56,708 bases of DNA. Origin: Alphaproteobacteria bacterium. Its GTDB lineage: Bacteria > Pseudomonadota > Alphaproteobacteria > Rhodospirillales > Casp-alpha2. The notes under the pieces are model-generated. The model did not search any database. It was not told the DNA's origin and saw nothing but the letters and a program-made list of their open reading frames with translations. Where the stretch lies: positions 1 through 56,708 of the forward strand of contig JACNJX010000110.1 in the NCBI GenBank assembly GCA_014382345.1, written 5' to 3'. Below are positions 26,969 to 35,508 of this stretch, one piece after another (position 1 is the first letter of the stretch; every line of letters begins with the position of its first letter). The position numbers and the translations under genes were made by a program.

Positions 26969-28603
26969 TTACCCCGAATTTTGTACAGTTTTGCGTGTCA
27001 TCAGACCGGCCCCAAAAACCAACATCAGGAGAAAACCCGTCATCCAGCCGCCGAGGCGGGAAAACGGGGTTCGGCCCCTAAGGGCCGCCGGCAACCCGCT
27101 GTCGACAACCCCTTCCCGGCCGAGACCAAGGCTTTCTATGGTGCGGCCATACCCATCGACAACCGCCGAAATGCCGGTATTGGCGACGCGCACCAGCGCC
27201 AGGCCTTCCTCGACGGCACGCAACCGGGCCGCGGCGAAATGCTGATACGGCCCTGAAGACCGGCCGAACCAGCCATCGTTGGTTAGATTCAAAAGCCACG
27301 CCGGACGATTTGTGGCCGCCACCTGGCCTGGAAAAATCACCTCATAACAAATCAACGGCGACACCGGCGGCAGGCCTTTTAACGCCAGGGTGACGAGGCC
27401 CGGACCGGGTGAGAAATCCTGGCGCCCGGCGGTCAATTTGTTGATCGGTAAAAGGCCGCGCAGGGGAACGTACTCCCCGAACGGTACCAAGTGGAATTTG
27501 TCATAGGTGCCGGCAACCCGGCCCTGCCCGTCGAACGCCAGCAGGCTGTTCCACAGCCGGGACGGCTTTGTACCGGGCGGCGTGGCGCGCGGCGCGCCGG
27601 TGATGAGCAGGCCTCCCGGCGGCGCGGCAAGGCCAAGCGTTTTCGCCAGTCCCGGAGTCCGGCCGATGACATAGGGCACCGCCGTTTCGGCCCAGATCAC
27701 ATGCGTCGGCGCCCTCCCCTGTCCCCCCTGGCCCTGTTCCGGCGGCCTGCGGCTCATCGCCAATTGCTTGAGGACATGTCGCCGGCGCAGTTCCGGTTTC
27801 CATTTCTGGTCCTGCGGGATATTCGGCTGCACCAGGCGCAGGCGTACATCCGGCACGGTTTCGTTCGATGCCTGTGACAGCCGCCCGGCCCCGGCAATCC
27901 CGATCGCCGCCACGGCGAGGGCCGTCAACGCAATGGCGCGCCAACTCCGCAACCTTTCCGGGGATTCCGGCCCTTCCGCCAACACAGCAGGCATGGCCGC
28001 CGCAGCCACGGCCAGCAGGCTAAGTCCGTAAACGCCGGTCACGGCAGCCATTTGCATCATGGCGTCCGACACCGTCCACACGCTTCCGGTCAAATTCCAG
28101 GGAAATCCGGTCAGCACCCATCCGCGCAGCCATTCCGTCGCCGTCCACAGGGCGGAAAACACAAGAACACGCCCCGCAGGACTTAATAGAGGCGTCCGCC
28201 GCCGGCTGCCAAAGACCCAATGGCTCAGGACCGCAGCCAGAGCCGGGAACAAGGCCAGGCCCGCGGCCATGCCGCCGATCGCGAACGGCGCCATCCATCC
28301 GTATTGGGCGGCATCGACGAAAAAGGATAATCCGATCCAGTACAGCCCCGCCGCCGACAGTCCGAACCCGAACCACCAGCCGTCGGCGAACGCGCGTACG
28401 GGACCGGGGCTGGACTCTATGGCCCAGAGCAGGCCGCTAAAGGCCGGAATCAGCAGCACCAGCAGATAAAAAGGCGGCAACGCCAGCGCCGCCAGGACGC
28501 CGAACGCACCCAACACCGCCCAGCGCCGCCACCCGAACAGGCCCGACAGGCGGGCTTTCAGGGCGGCCATGCGCCCCGCCCCGCTGTCATTCTTTGTTTG
28601 CAT
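26969..28603 (-). CDS. lnt: Apolipoprotein N-acyltransferase
   Basis: A 544-residue inner-membrane enzyme that adds the third acyl chain to lipoproteins. The N-terminal half has about six membrane helices. The C-terminal half is the nitrilase-like domain, with the catalytic triad visible as Glu in VIWAETAVPY, Lys in YDKFHLVPFGEYVP and Cys in PLICYEVIFP. The ATG at 28603 overlaps the corC end; ATG 28570 is an alternative. It lies downstream of corC as in most proteobacteria. Confidence 0.95.
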   Translation of the reverse strand: MQTKNDSGAGRMAALKARLSGLFGWRRWAVLGAFGVLAALALPPFYLLVLLIPAFSGLLWAIESSPGPVRAFADGWWFGFGLSAAGLYWIGLSFFVDAAQYGWMAPFAIGGMAAGLALFPALAAVLSHWVFGSRRRTPLLSPAGRVLVFSALWTATEWLRGWVLTGFPWNLTGSVWTVSDAMMQMAAVTGVYGLSLLAVAAAAMPAVLAEGPESPERLRSWRAIALTALAVAAIGIAGAGRLSQASNETVPDVRLRLVQPNIPQDQKWKPELRRRHVLKQLAMSRRPPEQGQGGQGRAPTHVIWAETAVPYVIGRTPGLAKTLGLAAPPGGLLITGAPRATPPGTKPSRLWNSLLAFDGQGRVAGTYDKFHLVPFGEYVPLRGLLPINKLTAGRQDFSPGPGLVTLALKGLPPVSPLICYEVIFPGQVAATNRPAWLLNLTNDGWFGRSSGPYQHFAAARLRAVEEGLALVRVANTGISAVVDGYGRTIESLGLGREGVVDSGLPAALRGRTPFSRLGGWMTGFLLMLVFGAGLMTRKTVQNSG

Positions 28604-29534
28604 CCTTGGCCTTGTTTGCATCCGTGTCGGCTTCAGGGGCCAATGACATTGAGGCGCCAAGGACGCGCAGGCATTTAATGCGGCGCGGGTCGGCGTCGAG
28701 GACTTCGAATTCGACGCCGGAGTCGTGGCGGATCAATTCGCCGCGGATCGGCACCCGCCCGGCGAGGGAAAAGACCAGTCCGCCCAGAGTGTCGATGTCT
28801 TCGCCTTCGGTTTCGGACAGGTCACAGTCGAGCATGTCTTCCAGCATATCGATGGTGACGCGGGCATCAGCGGTGAAGCTGCCATCGGGATTGCGGGCCA
28901 GTTGCGGCTCGTTGTCCAGGTCGTGTTCGTCCTCGATTTCGCCGACGATTTCCTCGACCAGATCTTCGATGGTGACCAGTCCGTCGACGCCGCCGAATTC
29001 ATCGACCACCAGCGCCATATGACACCGTGTGGCCCGCATTTCCAGCAGCAGTTCGAGAACCTGCATGGAGGGCGATACGAAGAGAATTCGCCGTTGGATG
29101 TTTTTCAGCGAAAAGTCAGCGTCGCGGCCACGCCACGGCAACACGTCCTTGATGTGCACCATGCCCTCGGCATCGTCGAGATTTTCCCCGTACACCGGCA
29201 GGCGGGAATGGTTGTCCTTGGTCAAAATGGTGATCAATTCGGATAGCGAGGCATCGAGACCGATGGCGGTAATGTCGGCCCTGGGCACCATGACATCGCG
29301 AATGGTGCGACTGCGCAGTTCCAGGATATTGGCCAGCAGGACGCGCTCGTCTTCGTCAATGGGAACTTCCGCGTCCTCGCGTTCCTCGATCAGTTCATCG
29401 AGAACGTCACGGGCTGAATCCTCGCCATTGCGTGATCGCCAAAAGTCCCGCCACCAACCAAAAAGTCCGCTGCCTGAGCCATTTTGCGGGGAGCCATTCA
29501 AGGGTGAGCCGTTGGTGGATGGATCATCCTTCAT
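28587..29534 (-). CDS. corC: CorC/HlyC-family CBS-domain protein
   Basis: A 315-residue cytosolic protein of the CorC (YbeX) type. Two CBS domains cover about residues 70-200 (VMVPRADITAIGLDASLSEL; SPSMQVLELLLEMRATRCHMALVVDEFGGVDGLVTIEDLVEEIVGEIEDEHD), and a C-terminal CorC/HlyC domain follows (LGGLVFSLAGRVPIRGE). Related proteins affect magnesium or cobalt efflux, but the role is not firmly known. It sits in the conserved ybeY-corC-lnt order and overlaps the ybeY stop by four bases. Confidence 0.93.
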   Translation of the reverse strand: MKDDPSTNGSPLNGSPQNGSGSGLFGWWRDFWRSRNGEDSARDVLDELIEEREDAEVPIDEDERVLLANILELRSRTIRDVMVPRADITAIGLDASLSELITILTKDNHSRLPVYGENLDDAEGMVHIKDVLPWRGRDADFSLKNIQRRILFVSPSMQVLELLLEMRATRCHMALVVDEFGGVDGLVTIEDLVEEIVGEIEDEHDLDNEPQLARNPDGSFTADARVTIDMLEDMLDCDLSETEGEDIDTLGGLVFSLAGRVPIRGELIRHDSGVEFEVLDADPRRIKCLRVLGASMSLAPEADTDANKAKDANKE

Positions 29535-30106
29535 GGGTTGGAACCGTCCTCGATCCGGGCCGCATCCGCCTCCCCATAGGGATTGGGTATGCGAAGACCT
29601 TCCAGAATTTCAATTTCCAGCGCTTCCATGGTGTCCGCTTCCGTCGACGTCTGATGGTCATAACCCAACAGGTGAAGCATACCATGGACGACCAGATGAC
29701 ATAAATGATCGCTTAAGCCCTTGCCCTGCTGGGAGGCTTCCGCCGCCGTGGTCTCAAAGGCGACGACGATATCGCCCAACAGTACCGGCATGCCCGGCGG
29801 CATTTCTTTACCGGTTTCCGGGCCGCTTTCCGGACCGGAGGCTGGAAACGACAAAACATTGGTCGGCGTATCGCGGTCGCGGTATTCGCGGTTGAGGTTT
29901 TGCACGAACGCATCGTCGGCCAGGACAATGCTGGCTTCCGCCGCCTGTGGTTCGCCGACCGGACCTACCGCCTGGAAAGCGGCCCGAAAGGCGGTTTGCG
30001 CCAGAGCCGCCGCCTCGGGCAAGGCGTCATCCCACAGGGGGCACTGGACGCTGACATCAATTTCAAGGGCACCGTCGTCCGGAACCGGGTCAGGCTCAGC
30101 CTTCAT
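29531..30106 (-). CDS. ybeY: Endoribonuclease YbeY
   Basis: A 191-residue zinc-dependent RNase for 16S rRNA 3'-end maturation and 70S quality control. The diagnostic zinc motif HLVVHGMLHLLGYDH is present, preceded by the FVQNLNREYRDRDTPTNVLSFP stretch. I start it at ATG 30106 ([12 protein letters not shown]), overlapping the phoH stop by 11 bases. The longer frame to 30247 is only the out-of-frame reading of the phoH repeat and is rejected. The acidic C-terminal tail is not conserved. Confidence 0.94.
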   Translation of the reverse strand: MKAEPDPVPDDGALEIDVSVQCPLWDDALPEAAALAQTAFRAAFQAVGPVGEPQAAEASIVLADDAFVQNLNREYRDRDTPTNVLSFPASGPESGPETGKEMPPGMPVLLGDIVVAFETTAAEASQQGKGLSDHLCHLVVHGMLHLLGYDHQTSTEADTMEALEIEILEGLRIPNPYGEADAARIEDGSNP

Positions 30107-31163
30107 CTTCGGCCCCGCCGTTCCCACCATTCCCGCCGTTCCCACCATTCCCGCCGTTCCCGCCATTCCCGCCGTTCCCGCCATTGGAATTATCATATTG
30201 CGCGCCGTATTTAGCACCGGCCTTGCGGCGGCTTTCGACTTCGCCATACGCGCGCACGATGCGGCTCACCAGCGGGTGGCGCACCACGTCGGCGCTGGTA
30301 AAGGTGATGAAGGAAACCCCCTTGACCCCGGACAGCGTCTCCATGGCATCGCGCAACCCCGAACGCACGCCGTGGGGCAGGTCCACCTGGCTCAGATCGC
30401 CGGTAATGACCATGGAAGAATTTTCCCCCAGCCGGGTCAGGAACATCTTCATCTGCACGGCGGTGGTGTTCTGGCCCTCGTCCAGAATGACGCAGGCATT
30501 GGACAGCGTGCGGCCCCGCATGAAGGCCAGCGGCGCGACTTCTATATCGCCCCGCTCCATGCGTTTGGCGACCTGGCTCGCCGGCATCATGTCGTGCAGC
30601 GCGTCATAAAGCGGCCTGAGGTAGGGGTCCACCTTGTCGCGCATGTCGCCGGGCAGAAAACCCAGTTGCTCCCCGGCCTCGACCGCGGGCCGGGACAGAA
30701 TAATCCGGTCGACGGAACCGTTGATCAGCCGTTCCGCCGCCTTGGCCACGGCGAGATAGGTCTTGCCGGTGCCCGCCGGCCCTTCACCGAACACCAGTTC
30801 GTGGTCGTCGATCGCCCGAAGGTAGTCGGCCTGCACTGGTGTCCTGGGTGAAATATGGCGCTTGTGGGTCTTAATGGTCAGGTCCGCATCGCCGATATCG
30901 CCATTCGGCGCGGTCGCCATACGCAACACCGCCTCGACATCCTCGTCGCCGACCTCCTTGCCCTGCTCCAGCCGGCCATACAGCCCCGTCAGCACGCGGC
31001 CCGTGACGTCCACCGCGTCGTCGTCGCCGGAAATGGTGACTTCGTTGCCCCGCGCATTGATGGTCACGTCCAGTTTCTGTTCGATGCGGGCCAGGTTGCG
31101 GTGGTGCGAGCCGAACAACTGCAGCGCCAGCGTATTGTCGTCGAAGGTCATCTGCATCGTCAT
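30096..31163 (-). CDS. phoH: PhoH-like ATPase (YbeZ)
   Basis: A 355-residue PhoH-family ATPase. The Walker [13 protein letters not shown] lies near residue 138, with Walker [10 protein letters not shown]. An N-terminal KH-like region ([27 protein letters not shown]) precedes the core. The role is linked to RNA metabolism with YbeY. The C-terminus ends in eight Asn-Gly-Gly repeats encoded by a 72-bp tandem array, an unusual tail. The ATG at 31163 overlaps the miaB stop (ATGA). Confidence 0.93.
   Translation of the reverse strand: MTMQMTFDDNTLALQLFGSHHRNLARIEQKLDVTINARGNEVTISGDDDAVDVTGRVLTGLYGRLEQGKEVGDEDVEAVLRMATAPNGDIGDADLTIKTHKRHISPRTPVQADYLRAIDDHELVFGEGPAGTGKTYLAVAKAAERLINGSVDRIILSRPAVEAGEQLGFLPGDMRDKVDPYLRPLYDALHDMMPASQVAKRMERGDIEVAPLAFMRGRTLSNACVILDEGQNTTAVQMKMFLTRLGENSSMVITGDLSQVDLPHGVRSGLRDAMETLSGVKGVSFITFTSADVVRHPLVSRIVRAYGEVESRRKAGAKYGAQYDNSNGGNGGNGGNGGNGGNGGNGGNGGAEDEG
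30114..30185 (-). repeat. Eight 9-bp tandem repeats in the phoH 3' end
   Basis: On the minus strand the unit is AAY-GGY-GGG, repeated eight times without interruption and encoding Asn-Gly-Gly each time. The third bases vary (AAT/AAC, GGC/GGT). The array ends eight bases before the ybeY start, so a change of copy number would lengthen the PhoH tail without shifting frame. Confidence 0.9.
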
Positions 31164-32551
31164 GCCGGCATCCTTTCGGCGCCGGTCATAACGCCGGTCA
31201 GGCTGTTGGCGTGTCCCGCCGTGACCCGGAGCCGGGCGATGGTCCCGATGGCCAGGGCCGGATCCTCAACATGCACCGCCTGCATATAGGGGCTGCGCCC
31301 GACAAGCTGGCCGGGGTCGCGGCCCGGGCGTTCCAGCAACACCTCCATGGTCCGCCCGACGCAGGATCGGTTGAAAGCCAATTGCTGGGCGTTGAGCAAA
31401 TCCTGCAGGGCGGCCAGACGTTCGGCCTTAACGTCTTCGTCGACCTGGCCCGCCAGCATCGCAGCCGGCGTCCCCGGCCGGGGACTGTATTTGAAGGAAT
31501 AAGCCTGCACGTAGCCGATGTCTTCGATCAGCTTCAGGGTGGCTGCGAAATCGGCGTCCGTTTCCCCCGGAAAGCCGACGATGAAATCCGACGACAGGCC
31601 GAGGTCGGGCCTGGCCTGGCGCAGACGCTCGACAAGGCGGCGATAGAAATCGGCATCGTGACGGCGGTTCATGGCCTTGAGGACGGCGTCGGAGCCCGAT
31701 TGCACCGGCAGATGCAGATAGGGCATCAGTTCGGGCATGTTCCGGTGGGCAGCGATCAGCTCGTCATCTACCTCTGCGGGATAGGACGTTGTGTAGCGAA
31801 CCCGTTCGATGCCGTCGATGGCAGCGACTTCGGCAATCAGCCGGCCCAGCCCCCAGACGGCTTCCGGGGTGCGGGGGTCATTTCCGGCACCGTGGTAATT
31901 GTTGACGTTCTGGCCCAGCAGGGTGAGTTCGCACACGCCGACCCCCGCCAGCCGGGAGGCCTCTGCCAGAACATCGGCGGCTGGCCTGGAATATTCCGCG
32001 CCCCGGGTATAGGGGACGACGCAAAAGGCGCAGAACTTGTCGCAGCCTTCCTGTACGGTCAGGAACGCGGTCCGTTCGGCGTTCTCCGTGTTCGCCTTTT
32101 CCGCCGGAAGGTGATCGAACTTCGGCTCGGCGGGAAATTCGGTGTCCAGCACCGCACCGCCTTTTCCGCCCGCTTTGCCGGCGCGGCTGGCGCGGGCGAC
32201 CATTTCCGGCAGGCGGTGATAGGCCTGCGGCCCGAAGACAATGTCCACGTAAGGCGCGCGGCTGAGAATTTCTTCCCCCTCGGCCTGGGCAACGCAGCCG
32301 GCGACGGCCAGGATCATCTGCCCGGCGGCATCCTCGCGCGCGGTTTTCAAAAGCCTCAGACGACCCAGTTCCGAATACACCTTTTCCGCCGCCTTTTCGC
32401 GGATATGGCAGGTGTTGAGAATGACCATGTCGGCCTGGTCCGGCGTTTCCACCAGCCCATACCCCAGCGGCGCCAGAACATCGGCCATGCGTTCCGAGTC
32501 ATAGACGTTCATCTGACAGCCGTAGGTTTTGATATGAAGTTTTTTTGTCAA
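31160..32551 (-). CDS. miaB: tRNA-2-methylthio-N6-dimethylallyladenosine synthase MiaB
   Basis: A 463-residue radical-SAM methylthiotransferase that modifies A37 of tRNAs reading UNN codons. The N-terminal domain contains [13 protein letters not shown] and the cluster Cys in NTCHIREKA; the radical-SAM motif [15 protein letters not shown] is intact, and a TRAM domain closes the protein ([15 protein letters not shown]). It needs two 4Fe-4S clusters. It follows fur and overlaps phoH by ATGA, so it belongs to the miaB-phoH-ybeY-corC-lnt series. Confidence 0.96.
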   Translation of the reverse strand: MTKKLHIKTYGCQMNVYDSERMADVLAPLGYGLVETPDQADMVILNTCHIREKAAEKVYSELGRLRLLKTAREDAAGQMILAVAGCVAQAEGEEILSRAPYVDIVFGPQAYHRLPEMVARASRAGKAGGKGGAVLDTEFPAEPKFDHLPAEKANTENAERTAFLTVQEGCDKFCAFCVVPYTRGAEYSRPAADVLAEASRLAGVGVCELTLLGQNVNNYHGAGNDPRTPEAVWGLGRLIAEVAAIDGIERVRYTTSYPAEVDDELIAAHRNMPELMPYLHLPVQSGSDAVLKAMNRRHDADFYRRLVERLRQARPDLGLSSDFIVGFPGETDADFAATLKLIEDIGYVQAYSFKYSPRPGTPAAMLAGQVDEDVKAERLAALQDLLNAQQLAFNRSCVGRTMEVLLERPGRDPGQLVGRSPYMQAVHVEDPALAIGTIARLRVTAGHANSLTGVMTGAERMPA

Positions 32552-32582
32552 AGCGGGGGTCTGGGGTTCAGTCTGTTAAGGT

Positions 32583-33017
32583 TTATTTTTTCCCGGGCTT
32601 TATCGGAACACCGTAAAGCTCCAGCCGGTGGCCAACGAGCTGCATACCTAATTCCTTGGCGATCTTTACCTGCAGGGCTTCAATATCCTGATTCTGGAAT
32701 TCGATAATCTCGCCGGATTTGACGTTAATCAGGTGGTCGTGGTGCTCTTCCGATGTCTCTTCGTACCGCGCGCGCCCATCGCCGAATTCATGCCGGCTGA
32801 CGATGTTGGCGTCTTCAAACAACCGGACGGTCCGGTAAACGGTGGCGATGGAAATGCGCGAGTCCTGCGCATTGGCCCGCTGGTGAACTTCTTCCACATC
32901 GGGGTGATCGTCGGCATCCGACAGCACGCGGGCAATGATCCGCCTCTGTCCGGTCATTTTCATGCCTCGTTCGATACACAGGCGTTCGATTTTATTTTCC
33001 GGCGTGGTTTCCGGCAT
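32583..33017 (-). CDS. fur: Ferric uptake regulator Fur/Mur
   Basis: A 144-residue Fur-superfamily repressor. The winged helix (GMKMTGQRRIIARVLSDADDHPDVEEVHQRA, ISIATVYRTVRLFEDANIV) and the metal-binding EEHHDHLINVKSGEIIEFQNQDIE are clear. The C-terminal CxxC zinc site is absent, as in many alphaproteobacterial Fur/Mur proteins, so it may respond to manganese as well as iron. It lies just upstream of miaB, a conserved position. It differs from Irr at 11000-11428, which has HHHFF in place of HHDHL. Confidence 0.92.
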   Translation of the reverse strand: MPETTPENKIERLCIERGMKMTGQRRIIARVLSDADDHPDVEEVHQRANAQDSRISIATVYRTVRLFEDANIVSRHEFGDGRARYEETSEEHHDHLINVKSGEIIEFQNQDIEALQVKIAKELGMQLVGHRLELYGVPIKPGKK

Positions 33018-33052
33018 TTTTCCTCCCCGGACCGATCCGGGTGATCATAGGG

Positions 33053-33466
33053 TTAACGACGCTTTTTCCGGGGCTTGGTTCCAAGACCGATCTTTTTCGC
33101 CAGGGCGCTCCGGTGCTTGGCGTAATTCGGCGCCACCATCGGGTAATCCGCCGGAAGCCCCCAGCGCTTACGATAGTCATCGGGGGAAAGATCATAGGCC
33201 GTTTTCAGGTGCCGCTTAAGCATTTTGAGCTTCTTGCCGTCTTCCAGACAGATAATGTAATCGGGGAAAACGGATTTCTTAATCGCCACAGCGGGACGCG
33301 GCCTTTCCGGAGTCTCCGGCTGGGAGCCGACATCGGCCAGTGTTTTGTAGACATCCTGGATCAATTGCGCCAGATCACCTGGAGCAACGGTATTGTTCCC
33401 CGCGTGCGCCGAGACGATTTCCGTCGTTAACTCCAGTAACTCGCTTACATCGGGTTTATCAGTCAT
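33053..33466 (-). CDS. MucR/Ros-family zinc-finger regulator
   Basis: A 137-residue protein with the family motif DYIICLEDGKKLKMLKRHLKTAYDLSPDDYRKRWGLPADYPMVAPNYAKHRSALAKKIGLG, the characteristic MucR C-terminal region. The finger carries one Cys plus the His pair; the second ligand is the Asp that replaces Cys in MucR proteins. MucR proteins bind AT-rich DNA and control surface polysaccharide and cell-cycle genes. The gene is upstream of fur on the same strand and divergent from the TusA gene across a 211-base gap. Confidence 0.93.
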   Translation of the reverse strand: MTDKPDVSELLELTTEIVSAHAGNNTVAPGDLAQLIQDVYKTLADVGSQPETPERPRPAVAIKKSVFPDYIICLEDGKKLKMLKRHLKTAYDLSPDDYRKRWGLPADYPMVAPNYAKHRSALAKKIGLGTKPRKKRR

Positions 33467-33677
33467 GTACCATAATCCTCACTGCCCTCGTCACCATGGT
33501 CCGAAACCTCTGCAAAAGCTTTTTCGAGAGGCCGTCCGGCGGCCGGGGGACTTTGAACTTCTGCCTGCGCTTACCATATACACTACTTGCTATGGCAGGG
33601 TTTAAAAAAAAGAATATTTCAAGAAGGCGCCCAATTTAGGGAGCCATTAGGGTACGGGCAAGTAAATACGGCAAATA

Positions 33678-33959
33678 ATGACTATGAATACATCCACTAA
33701 GACACCAGACGGGCAATCAATAGACGTGTTTCTCGATATTACCGGAGACATCTGCCCGATGACGTTCGTCCGCACCAAACTCCTGATCGAAAGTATGCAG
33801 CCGGGCCAGGTCGCGGAAGTAAGGCTGAAGGGCAAGGAACCGCTGACAAACGTGCCCCGGTCGGTCCGGGACTACGGGCACGATATCCTCAGCCTGAAAT
33901 TGGAAGACCCGGACCAGCCCGCCGACGGCGTCCATCGCCTGATACTCAAAAAGACCTGA
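33678..33959 (+). CDS. TusA-like sulfur-carrier protein with CPMT motif
   Basis: A 93-residue protein with the TusA/SirA fold (LDITGDICPMTFVRTKLLIESMQPGQVAEVRLKGKEPLTNVPRSVRDYGHDIL). The catalytic Cys and following Pro are kept, but the usual Cys-Pro-x-Pro reads Cys-Pro-Met-Thr. It probably relays sulfur as a persulfide, for tRNA thiolation, cofactor synthesis or sulfur oxidation; the route is unknown. It sits where rimI usually lies, between tsaB and the mucR/fur genes, but on the opposite strand. ATG 33684 is an alternative start. Confidence 0.85.
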   Translation: MTMNTSTKTPDGQSIDVFLDITGDICPMTFVRTKLLIESMQPGQVAEVRLKGKEPLTNVPRSVRDYGHDILSLKLEDPDQPADGVHRLILKKT

Positions 33960-33974
33960 AGCCCTTTTCCCGAT

Positions 33975-34752
33975 TCATCCAGGCCTGAGGCGGCCGCCAT
34001 CCTTAGGCACGTTTGCGTCGGGTGGACGGAGATAGACGGGCCGGAGCGTTTCCAAGGCTTGCTCACCTGACCACCGGGCCGCCGCCAAGGCGGCGACAAT
34101 GCCTGCGTCCGGCGCTGCCGGACCGCTGCCGGAAACAGCCTCGACACCGGCATGGCGTAAAGCCGCCAAGGCGTGTTCGGTGGCATCGCCGGCGACGACG
34201 ACACGTTGCGCGGGGCGATCCAGAAGGGGACCCGGGGGGCTGTTTGAAGCCTCTTCTCCACCCACAATAAAATCGGCCAAATTTTCCGGCGAAACGGCTT
34301 CCGGCGCACCCAGGGGTTTCGGCCCGCCCGCCCCGGCCCCAATCCCGGCCCCGGCTCCACCGGAGAATACCTGGGCAAATAGATCGCCCCGCCTGGAGTC
34401 GATCACCGCCAGTATCCGTGCGCCGCCCCGTTCGCCTTCCGGCACCCCGGCGGCGACGGCCTCAAGTGTGGGAATGCCCACGCACGGAAGGCCTGCGGAA
34501 AACGCCCTGACGCGCGCAGCCGCCAGGCCCAGGCGCATGCCGGTAAACCCCCCCGTCCCGTTGGTAACGGGCCAGCAGGTCCAGGTCCGAAAACCCTGCC
34601 CCGGCCTCCGCCAGGACATCCCGCACCATGCCCATGAGGTGTTCCGAATGGCCCCGCGCCATCGCCTCGGAGCGGTACCCGGCGATGGTTCCGTCCCGCC
34701 ACAGGACACACGAACACGCGGACGTCGATGTATCAAAAGCCAGGATTTTCAT
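33975..34752 (-). CDS. tsaB: tRNA threonylcarbamoyladenosine protein TsaB, interrupted by a one-base frameshift
   Basis: TsaB (YeaZ) supports t6A synthesis at tRNA position 37 and is normally essential. The N-terminus MKILAFDTSTSACSCVLWRDG...DLDLLA runs in one frame from 34752, but the rest (VTNGTGGFTGMRLGLAAAR...ETLRPVYLRPP) is in the next frame. The break is at 34569-34571, where the minus-strand CCC following CTGG appears one base too long; removing one C restores LLA-VTNG. Everything else is intact, about 258 residues in all. I suspect a sequence error or a very recent mutation rather than an old pseudogene. Confidence 0.85.
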
Positions 34753-34759
34753 AGCGTCT

Positions 34760-35395
34760 TTATACCACCGAACAGGCGTCGTCGAAGCTCAGGCGGGGGG
34801 AGCGCGGGAACATGTCTTCACCGCTGCCGTATCCGATATTGCAGAGGAAGTTTGATTTGATGTCCGTATCCGGGAAAAAGGCGGCGTCCACGGCGTCGTT
34901 ATCGAACCCGGACATAGGCCCGCAGTCGAGCCCCATGGCGCGGGCCGCCAGCATGAAATACGCGCCCTGAAGGGTCGAGTTGCGAAAGGCGGTGCCGGTA
35001 ATCAGGGCCTCATCACCGGCGAACCAGGACCGCGCATCGGTGTGGGGAAACAGCTCCCCCAGGCGGTCGTGGAATTTTTGATCCGAACCGATAATCGCGG
35101 TGACCGGTGCAGCCATGGTTTTGTCCACGTTGCCGTCTATGAGGAAGGGCCTCAGGCGCGCCTTGGCGCCGTCCGAAACCACGAACACGATGCGTGCGGG
35201 GCTGCAATTGGCGCTGGTCGGGCCCATTTTGGTAAGATCCCAGACCGCCCGGAGCAGATCCGGGTCCACCGGTTTGTCGAGCCAGCCATTATGGGTGCGG
35301 GCGGTATTGAAAAGCTGGTCGAGTGAGTCCTGATTGATGGCGCCGGTCACGGGGGTCTCCTTATCGGGTTTAGTTGTGTCCGCCGTTACGGACAT
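34760..35395 (-). CDS. RutE/HadB-like nitroreductase-family protein
   Basis: A 211-residue flavin-dependent oxidoreductase resembling RutE (malonic semialdehyde reductase) and its HadB relatives. Characteristic motifs are ARTHNGWLDKPVDPDLLRAV and MGPTSANCSPARIVFV. The start ATG 35395 (MSVTADTTKPDKE) is used; the frame to 35470 adds residues that overlap the divergent promoter area. No other rut gene is nearby, so a pyrimidine-catabolic role is not supported by context. The substrate is unknown. Confidence 0.85.
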   Translation of the reverse strand: MSVTADTTKPDKETPVTGAINQDSLDQLFNTARTHNGWLDKPVDPDLLRAVWDLTKMGPTSANCSPARIVFVVSDGAKARLRPFLIDGNVDKTMAAPVTAIIGSDQKFHDRLGELFPHTDARSWFAGDEALITGTAFRNSTLQGAYFMLAARAMGLDCGPMSGFDNDAVDAAFFPDTDIKSNFLCNIGYGSGEDMFPRSPRLSFDDACSVV

Positions 35396-35508
35396 GGTGG
35401 GCTTGCGGATGTATACGGATATATAAGTATGATACTTGTGCTTGCCCATGGAAGCGTGAAAAAAGGGCATTCACGGATTATAGGATGCCCGGCAATTACG
35501 GAGATTAT

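Noticed and set aside
30114-30185. Short tandem repeats as a possible CRISPR array
   Set aside because: The units are only 9 bp, have no spacers, and encode the PhoH tail in frame.
30107-30247. N-terminal extension of YbeY ([10 protein letters not shown]-like repeats)
   Set aside because: It is the out-of-frame reading of the PhoH Asn-Gly-Gly repeat; the conserved YbeY begins after ATG 30106.
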